Shown here: positions 58,959 to 64,000 of the stretch, piece after piece
Position numbering within the stretch: the stretch's first letter is position 1
Layout: each line of letters opens with the position of its first letter
Origin: Streptomyces klenkii
Lineage (GTDB): Bacteria; Actinomycetota; Actinomycetes; Streptomycetales; Streptomycetaceae
DNA length: 64,000 nt
Direction: 5' to 3'
Assembly: GCF_003626645.1 (NCBI RefSeq)
Contig: NZ_RBAM01000004.1
Location: 186,001-250,000, forward strand
Translations under genes and position numbers: made by a program
The notes under the pieces: model-generated
Databases searched by the model: none
What the model was told of the DNA's origin: nothing
Seen by the model: only the letters and a program-made list of their open reading frames with translations

Positions 58959-59893
58959 CGGAACCGCCTCCTGCTTGTTGCTGGCTCGCCCTGCTGGCTT
59001 CTTCGTCGGCTGCTTGCCGGAGACCAGTCTGACGTACGCCGCTGACAGCTGGTGCGTCTCGGGGTCAAGTCGGGTCGGAGGGCGTGGCGAGGCCCGCGGC
59101 CGAGTTGTGCACAGGACCCACTTCGAAACGAGTTCCCCGCTAGATCTCTGTGGTCGTAGTAGTAGGGCCTGTGGAAACGGTGGAAAACCCTCTTTGCCCA
59201 GGTCAACGCCGCTTTTTTGTCCACCGGGCCTGTGGGCGGGGGCAGTGGATAAGCGGGGTGCGCTGTGGACCGCGGAAAGTTCTGCACAACCGGTGCACAG
59301 GCGGGGCGCACTTCTCCCCAGGGCTGTCCCCAGTTTTACCCAGGTTCCCCACAGCCCAATCCGGCACCTTGGTGTGACGCCTTTCACTCGGTGCGGTGAG
59401 GTCGGGCGTTTCGTTGCCGAACAGTGGACAGAGGTGTGGAAAGACTGTGTACAACATCCACTCTCCTGTGGGCGGCCGGTGGACAACGCCGAGGGGTCCT
59501 TGTGGGTGATTAATCTGTCCACAGGCTGTGGAAGACCGTCAGCCACAAATCCACACGCCCTTGACCTCGCCTGATGGGCTATCAACAGCCTGCGCTGTGG
59601 ACGGCGTATGGACAACTTCGCAGCCCACAGGGTGTGGACAGCCGGTCGGCAAGGAAACTGTGGAGAACCCCGGGTCCGGCGCACGTATTCGAACAGAGCT
59701 GTGCGCGGCTGTGGACACCGGAGGCCCTCGGGACGCCCGGTTGATGGCCCGCCGATGCCTCCGCGGCGCCTTCCGGCGCCTCTGTGAGGCGCCTTGAGAC
59801 GTCCCTGTGAGGTGCCTGCGACGTCCCCAAGACCGCGAAAAGGGCGCTCCGGGAAGCCTCCCGGAGCGCCCTCGGACGTCCTGTGCGGTGTCC
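58959..59893. other. oriC: oriC, chromosomal replication origin
   Basis: This is a non-coding 935-bp interval between dnaN and dnaA. Between 59105 and 59718 there is a dense cluster of DnaA-box-like 9-mers in both orientations. Those within one base of TTGTCCACA are at 59105, 59217, 59446, 59478, 59515, 59607, 59633, 59659 and 59710 (first base of each). About as many two-mismatch versions lie between them. The stretch around 59500-59560 is locally AT-richer. Streptomyces origins are known to contain about 19 boxes in two clusters flanking a spacer, and this agrees. I could not place an exact unwinding site. Confidence 0.93.
59841..59872. terminator. Terminator of dnaA
   Basis: AGGGCGCTCCGGGA (59841-59854) pairs perfectly with TCCCGGAGCGCCCT (59859-59872) around AGCC. 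It is 21 bp beyond the dnaA stop and isolates oriC from dnaA transcription. Confidence 0.9.
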
Positions 59894-61816
59894 TCAGCCG
59901 TTCTTGATGCGGTTGGTCAGCTCGGTCACCTGGTTGTAGATGGAGCGCCGTTCGGCCATCAGCGCGCGGATCTTCCGGTCCGCGTGCATGACGGTCGTGT
60001 GGTCCCGCCCGCCGAACTGCGCACCGATCTTCGGCAGCGACAGGTCCGTGAGCTCGCGGCACAGGTACATGGCGATCTGCCGGGCCGTCACCAGCACGCG
60101 GCTGCGCGAGGCCCCGCACAGGTCCTCGACGGTGTGCCCGAAGTAGTCGGCGGTCGCGGCCATGATGGCCGGCGCCGTGATCTCCGGCGAGGCGTCCTCG
60201 CCGCCCGGGATCAGGTCCTTGAGGACGATCTCGGTCAGGCCCAGGTCGACGGGCTGCCGGTTCAGGCTCGCGAAGGCCGTCACCCGGATCAGCGCGCCCT
60301 CCAGCTCGCGGATGTTGCGCGAGATGCGGGAGGCGATGAACTCCAGGACCTCCGGCGGGGCGTTCAGCTGCTCCTGCACGGCCTTCTTGCGCAGGATCGC
60401 GATGCGGGTCTCCAGCTCGGGCGGCTGGACGTCCGTGATGAGGCCCCACTCGAAGCGGTTGCGCAGCCGGTCCTCCAGCGTCACCAGCTGCTTGGGCGGC
60501 CGGTCCGAGGACAGCACGATCTGCTTGTTCGCGTTGTGGAGGGTGTTGAAGGTGTGGAAGAACTCCTCCTGCGTCGACTCCTTGCTCGCCAGGAACTGGA
60601 TGTCGTCGACCAGGAGGATGTCCATGTCGCGGTAGCGCTTGCGGAACGCGTCCGCCTTGCCGTCGCGGATGGAGTTGATGAACTCGTTGGTGAACTCCTC
60701 GGAGCTCACGTAGCGCACGCGGGTGCCCGGGTAGAGGCTGCGCGCGTAGTGCCCGATGGCGTGCAGCAGGTGGGTCTTCCCCAGGCCCGACTCGCCGTAG
60801 ATGAAGAGGGGGTTGTACGCCTTCGCCGGCGCCTCGGCCACCGCGACGGCGGCGGCGTGCGCGAAGCGGTTGGACGCGCCGATCACGAACGTGTCGAAGA
60901 GGTACTTCGGGTTCAGGCGGGCGGTCGGCTCGCCGGGGCCGGGGGCCGGGGACGGCTTCGCCGCGAGCGGGCCGGGGGCGCCGCCGGAGACGGGACGGTC
61001 GGACCGGTCGCCGCCGCGCGGGCCGCTCTCCGGCCGGTCCCGGCCGGGGATCTCGCGGCCCTGCATGTCACGGCCGGGCATGTCGTGGCGCTGCTGCTCG
61101 TACGGCATGCGCTCGGACGGCTGCGTCCGGTAGTCGGAACCCTGCGGTTCGTAGCCGCCGCCGGAGTGCTGCGAGGCGTACGGATCGCGTTCGCCCTCGG
61201 CGAAGCCGCCGAGTCGCTGCTGCTGCCAGCCGTAGTCGTTCCTGTCGCCCCTGTCACCGGGGGGCGGCACCGAGGGGGCCGAGTGGCGCGGCCAGGCGCC
61301 GGGCTCGGGGCGCTGCTGCTGGTAGTCCGGGTAGGCGGGGCGCACGGACGGCAGGTCGTCGGCCGGGGCCTGGCGGCCGTAGCTCTCGCGGCCCTCGTAG
61401 GCGCCGTTGTCGAAGCTCTCATAGCCGTCCCGGGACTCGTAGGCGTCGCGGCCCCGGCCGTCGCCGCCGCGGCCCGCGGGCTCCTCGTAGCGGGACTGCT
61501 GCGGGGCCTGGGGGCGCTCGGCGGGCTCGCCCGCGGAGTCGTCCACGGTGATCGCGATCCGGATGGGGCGGCCGCACTCGCGGCTGAGCGCCTCGCTGAC
61601 GAGCGGCGCGAGCCGGCCCTCGAGCACGCCCTTGGCGAATTCGTTGGGCACGGCCAGCAGGGCGGTGTCCGCGACGAGGGCCAGCGGCTGGCACCGCTTG
61701 ATCCAGTGCTCGTCCTTGGTCTCGACGCCCTGGCCGCGCTTGTCCCGGCCCTCGCCCAGGAGCTGGTCGAGCACGCGCGGCCACACTGCGGCAAGATCGG
61801 CAGGCAGGTCAGCCAC
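59894..61816 (-). CDS. dnaA: Chromosomal replication initiator protein DnaA
   Basis: This is the initiator ATPase (640 aa). Domain I (about 1-90) begins [23 protein letters not shown]. Domain II (about 90-310) is long, Arg/Gly/Gln-rich and disordered, with YES/YEG and GRD/GRE repeats, as in Streptomyces DnaA. Domain III has Walker [10 protein letters not shown] (about 345), Walker [11 protein letters not shown], and [11 protein letters not shown]. Domain IV ends with the DNA-binding signature [16 protein letters not shown] 61816 is chosen because it gives the N-terminus of Streptomyces DnaA; a GTG at 61837 would add seven residues. Confidence 0.97.
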   Translation of the reverse strand: MADLPADLAAVWPRVLDQLLGEGRDKRGQGVETKDEHWIKRCQPLALVADTALLAVPNEFAKGVLEGRLAPLVSEALSRECGRPIRIAITVDDSAGEPAERPQAPQQSRYEEPAGRGGDGRGRDAYESRDGYESFDNGAYEGRESYGRQAPADDLPSVRPAYPDYQQQRPEPGAWPRHSAPSVPPPGDRGDRNDYGWQQQRLGGFAEGERDPYASQHSGGGYEPQGSDYRTQPSERMPYEQQRHDMPGRDMQGREIPGRDRPESGPRGGDRSDRPVSGGAPGPLAAKPSPAPGPGEPTARLNPKYLFDTFVIGASNRFAHAAAVAVAEAPAKAYNPLFIYGESGLGKTHLLHAIGHYARSLYPGTRVRYVSSEEFTNEFINSIRDGKADAFRKRYRDMDILLVDDIQFLASKESTQEEFFHTFNTLHNANKQIVLSSDRPPKQLVTLEDRLRNRFEWGLITDVQPPELETRIAILRKKAVQEQLNAPPEVLEFIASRISRNIRELEGALIRVTAFASLNRQPVDLGLTEIVLKDLIPGGEDASPEITAPAIMAATADYFGHTVEDLCGASRSRVLVTARQIAMYLCRELTDLSLPKIGAQFGGRDHTTVMHADRKIRALMAERRSIYNQVTELTNRIKNG

Positions 61817-62237
61817 AGGGCACGCTCTCTCAGTCACTGGGGGCGCCCCGTCAGTCCCACGAATGTGTGGTTCTCGGGACGGGCGGGAAGGATTCGGAGT
61901 TCAGCCACGGTAGTCAGCCCGCGGTGCGTGGTTCAAGTCGTTGTCCACAGGGTGTGTACAAATGTGCCATGACGCGAGCCGTGTCGTCCCACCGGGCCAC
62001 GGCGGGCTACGGTGTATCCCTGGTGCGCTGCCGGTTTGACCGAATGGCGTAGCCGCGCGTACCGTGACCAGGTCGAGTTGTCGATGGCTGCTGCCGCCTG
62101 CCTCCGATGGGCAAAGATCGCGTCGAATCTGTGCGTGGTTATGAAGCGGTGCACTCGGGCGTTGCGAGCTTCTCGTGGGCGCACGGTGACAGCCAGGCGA
62201 TGTCCCGCCACCACCGAATCATTTCTGGAGCCCCCGA
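61817..62237. promoter_or_regulatory. dnaA / rpmH divergent promoter region
   Basis: This 421-bp gap has no supported gene. A perfect DnaA box TTGTCCACA (61941-61949) and a near-match TGTGTACAA (61953-61961) lie 125-145 bp upstream of dnaA, in line with known autoregulation by DnaA in Streptomyces. The rest carries the rpmH promoter and leader, which I could not delimit. Confidence 0.75.
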
Positions 62238-62375
62238 GTGAGCAAGCGCACCTTCCAGCCGAACAACCGCCGTCGCGCGAAGACCCACGGCTTCCGCCTG
62301 CGCATGCGCACCCGTGCCGGCCGCGCGATTCTCGCGTCCCGCCGTGGCAAGGGTCGCGCCCGCCTGTCGGCCTGA
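62238..62375 (+). CDS. rpmH: 50S ribosomal protein L34
   Basis: This is the 45-residue ribosomal protein L34, starting at GTG 62238 and ending at TGA 62375. The translation begins [20 protein letters not shown], continues with [25 protein letters not shown], and is rich in Arg and Lys as expected. GGAG lies 6-7 bases upstream. It starts the rpmH-rnpA-yidD-yidC operon, transcribed away from dnaA. Confidence 0.97.
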   Translation: MSKRTFQPNNRRRAKTHGFRLRMRTRAGRAILASRRGKGRARLSA

Positions 62376-62403
62376 GCAGCCTGACGACCAATAGGTCCAT
62401 GCC

Positions 62404-62838
62404 GTGCTGCCTACCGACAATCGTCTGAGGCGGCGCGAGGACTTTGCGACCGCGGTGCGCCGGGGACGCAGGGCAGGCCGCCCGCTCCTCGTCGTCCACC
62501 TCCGTAGCGGTACAACGGACCCGCACACACCTGGGGAGAACGTTCCCCCGGTGCGTGCGGGTTTCGTCGTCAGCAAGGCCGTCGGCGTCGCCGTTGTCCG
62601 CAATCTGGTGAAGCGCAGGCTTCGCCACCTGATGCGTGACCGGCTCGATCAGCTGCCCGCCGGTAGCCTGGTGGTGGTACGGGCCCTGCCCGGCTCGGGC
62701 GAGGCGGACCACGATGAGCTGGCCCGTGATCTTGACACCGCACTGCAGCGGCTGTTGGGAGGGGCGCCGCGCCGTTCCGATTCCCCCAGGGAGACCCCCG
62801 GGGACCTTGGCCGAAGCCAGGGAGGGAGCGCACGGTGA
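62404..62838 (+). CDS. rnpA: Ribonuclease P protein component
   Basis: This is the protein subunit (144 aa) that assists the RNase P ribozyme in tRNA 5' maturation. The conserved N-terminus [35 protein letters not shown] and the RNR-like signature [18 protein letters not shown] are present. The last 25 residues are Pro/Ser/Arg-rich and variable. GTG 62404 is 28 bp after rpmH. The gene overlaps yidD by four bases. Confidence 0.95.
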   Translation: MLPTDNRLRRREDFATAVRRGRRAGRPLLVVHLRSGTTDPHTPGENVPPVRAGFVVSKAVGVAVVRNLVKRRLRHLMRDRLDQLPAGSLVVVRALPGSGEADHDELARDLDTALQRLLGGAPRRSDSPRETPGDLGRSQGGSAR

Positions 62839-63152
62839 AGTATCCGCTGCTGTGGTTGATCAAGCTCTATCAGTGGACCATCAGCCCGCTCCTGGGCCCG
62901 GTCTGCAAGTACTACCCGTCGTGCTCGCACTACGGCTACACAGCCATTGACGTGCACGGTGCGGTCAAAGGAACGGCGCTGACGGCCTGGCGCGTCCTGC
63001 GCTGCAATCCGTGGTCGCTCGGTGGCGTCGACCACGTTCCTCCCCGGAAGCGTCCGGTCTGGCACCAGCGGCTGAGGAGCCGACTGGGTGGGCACCCCGC
63101 CTCGGGGCCTGCCGCACAGCCCGAGACTCAGCCCAACGCCCAAGGAGCCTGA
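62835..63152 (+). CDS. yidD: Membrane protein insertion efficiency factor YidD
   Basis: This is a small membrane-associated helper (105 aa) for YidC-dependent insertion. The hallmark motif [59 protein letters not shown] is intact, with its cysteine trio and the RCNPW sequence. The GTG start overlaps the rnpA stop (GTGA). It ends 3 bases before yidC. Confidence 0.95.
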   Translation: MKYPLLWLIKLYQWTISPLLGPVCKYYPSCSHYGYTAIDVHGAVKGTALTAWRVLRCNPWSLGGVDHVPPRKRPVWHQRLRSRLGGHPASGPAAQPETQPNAQGA

Positions 63153-63155
63153 TTC

Positions 63156-64000
63156 GTGGACACGATCCTCGGTCCCCTCTATTACGCAGTTTCCTGGATC
63201 ATCGTCCAGTTTCATTCGCTGTACAGCCTTGTCTTCGACAAGAACAGCGGCTGGGCGTGGGGGCTGTCCATCGTCTCCCTCGTGGTCCTGATCCGCATCT
63301 GCCTGATCCCGCTCTTCGTGAAGCAGATCAAGGCGACGCGGAACATGCAGGCGCTCCAGCCGAAGATGAAGGCGATCCAGGAGCGCTACAAGAGCGACAA
63401 GCAGCGCCAATCCGAAGAGATGATGAAGCTCTACAAGGAGACGGGCACCAACCCTCTCTCGAGCTGTCTCCCGATCCTGGCCCAGTCGCCCTTCTTCATC
63501 TCGCTGTACCAGGTCCTGAACCACATCGCCCAGGGCAAGACCGTCGGCTTCATCGACAAGGAGCTGCTGGACAGCGCCCGCCAGGCGCACATCTTCGGCG
63601 CCCCGCTGTCGGTGAAGTTCCTCGACTCCGCCTCCAAGGTGGAGAGCCTCGGCGCCACGCTGACCGACGTCCGCGTCGTCACGATCATCATGATCGTCCT
63701 GATGTCGCTGTCGCAGTTCTACACCCAGCGCCAGCTGATGACGAAGAACGTCGACCTCTCGGTGAAGACGCCGTTCATGCAGCAGCAGAAGATGCTGATG
63801 TACGTCTTCCCCGTGATCTTCGCGGTCATCGGCATCAACGTCCCCGCGGGTGTGCTCCTGTACTGGCTGACCACCAACGTGTGGACCATGGGCCAGCAGA
63901 TGTTTGTCATCCGCCGCAACCCCACCCCGGGCAGCCTCGCCTTCAAGCAGCGCCAGGACCGCCTGCGGGCCAAGGGCAAGCTCAAGGAGGACCCGGCCGA
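63156..64000 (+). CDS. yidC: Membrane protein insertase YidC/OxaA (partial, cut by window end)
   Basis: This is the insertase that helps fold and insert inner membrane proteins, in Gram-positive form without a large periplasmic domain. It begins [27 protein letters not shown], with the first membrane helix. The conserved [33 protein letters not shown] cytoplasmic loop follows, then [21 protein letters not shown] and later helices such as [29 protein letters not shown] precedes GTG 63156. The reading frame is open to position 64000 with 281 codons visible; the C-terminus is missing only because the window ends. Confidence 0.95.
   Translation, partial: MDTILGPLYYAVSWIIVQFHSLYSLVFDKNSGWAWGLSIVSLVVLIRICLIPLFVKQIKATRNMQALQPKMKAIQERYKSDKQRQSEEMMKLYKETGTNPLSSCLPILAQSPFFISLYQVLNHIAQGKTVGFIDKELLDSARQAHIFGAPLSVKFLDSASKVESLGATLTDVRVVTIIMIVLMSLSQFYTQRQLMTKNVDLSVKTPFMQQQKMLMYVFPVIFAVIGINVPAGVLLYWLTTNVWTMGQQMFVIRRNPTPGSLAFKQRQDRLRAKGKLKEDPA

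Noticed and set aside
58959..60449. Open frame extending dnaN through oriC
   Set aside because: The stretch is rich in DnaA boxes and read-through; the dnaN start at 58958 has an AGGAGG site and family N-terminus.

Overview
The window is 64 kb of very GC-rich actinobacterial chromosome, almost certainly from a Streptomyces or a close relative. The evidence is the gene order dnaA - oriC - dnaN - gnd - recF - dciA - gyrB - gyrA - DUF3566 - tRNA-Ile - DLW-39, a cell-wall signalling block fhaA-fhaB-PP2C-rodA-pbpA-pknB followed by class E sortases and crgA, frequent GTG starts, and rare TTA leucine codons confined to three accessory genes. I see no prophage, rRNA operon, CRISPR array or intact insertion sequence. 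The species cannot be named from the sequence alone.

Region 1 (1-10.3 kb): a proteasome activator (Bpa), a cell-surface-like protein, a quinone oxidoreductase divergent from a potassium channel, a MoeA/MobA-like molybdenum-cofactor pair, and a three-gene branched-chain 2-oxoacid dehydrogenase operon (E1 alpha, E1 beta, E2). An Lrp/AsnC regulator is divergent from that operon.

Region 2 (11-23 kb): phenylacetate catabolism. A TetR regulator and a 3-hydroxyacyl-CoA dehydrogenase are divergent from paaN. Then come a TrmH/HTTM/DUF5819 operon on the other strand, the paaABCDE epoxidase operon, and an acyl-CoA dehydrogenase with its own palindromic operator. The bkd, paaH/paaN and paaA promoters share a 14-bp palindrome fitting a PaaR-type TetR operator. 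Each also has a second conserved element that contains a DnaA-box-like 9-mer.

Region 3 (22.6-28.7 kb): rhodanese, J-domain protein, DUF2252 protein, an IS701-like transposase that has lost two of its three catalytic residues, a small XRE regulator, a membrane protein with a TTA codon, and tRNA-Leu(CAG).

Region 4 (29-48.8 kb): the growth and division operon (FhaA, FhaB, PP2C phosphatase, RodA/FtsW, PbpA, PknB). It faces an oppositely oriented operon of DUF881, three class E sortases, a 58-residue membrane protein and a PabA/TrpG amidotransferase. Next are CrgA, rhomboid protease, cyclophilin, DUF5324, and two neighbouring TTA-containing units (a LuxR-like regulator, and a Ser/Thr kinase paired with an XRE protein), with tRNA-Ala(TGC) and tRNA-Ile(GAT).

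Region 5 (48.8-64 kb): the replication origin. gyrA, gyrB, dciA, recF, gnd, dnaN and dnaA all lie on the minus strand. oriC (about 59.1-59.7 kb) lies between dnaN and dnaA. rpmH-rnpA-yidD-yidC run rightward to the window edge, where yidC is cut.
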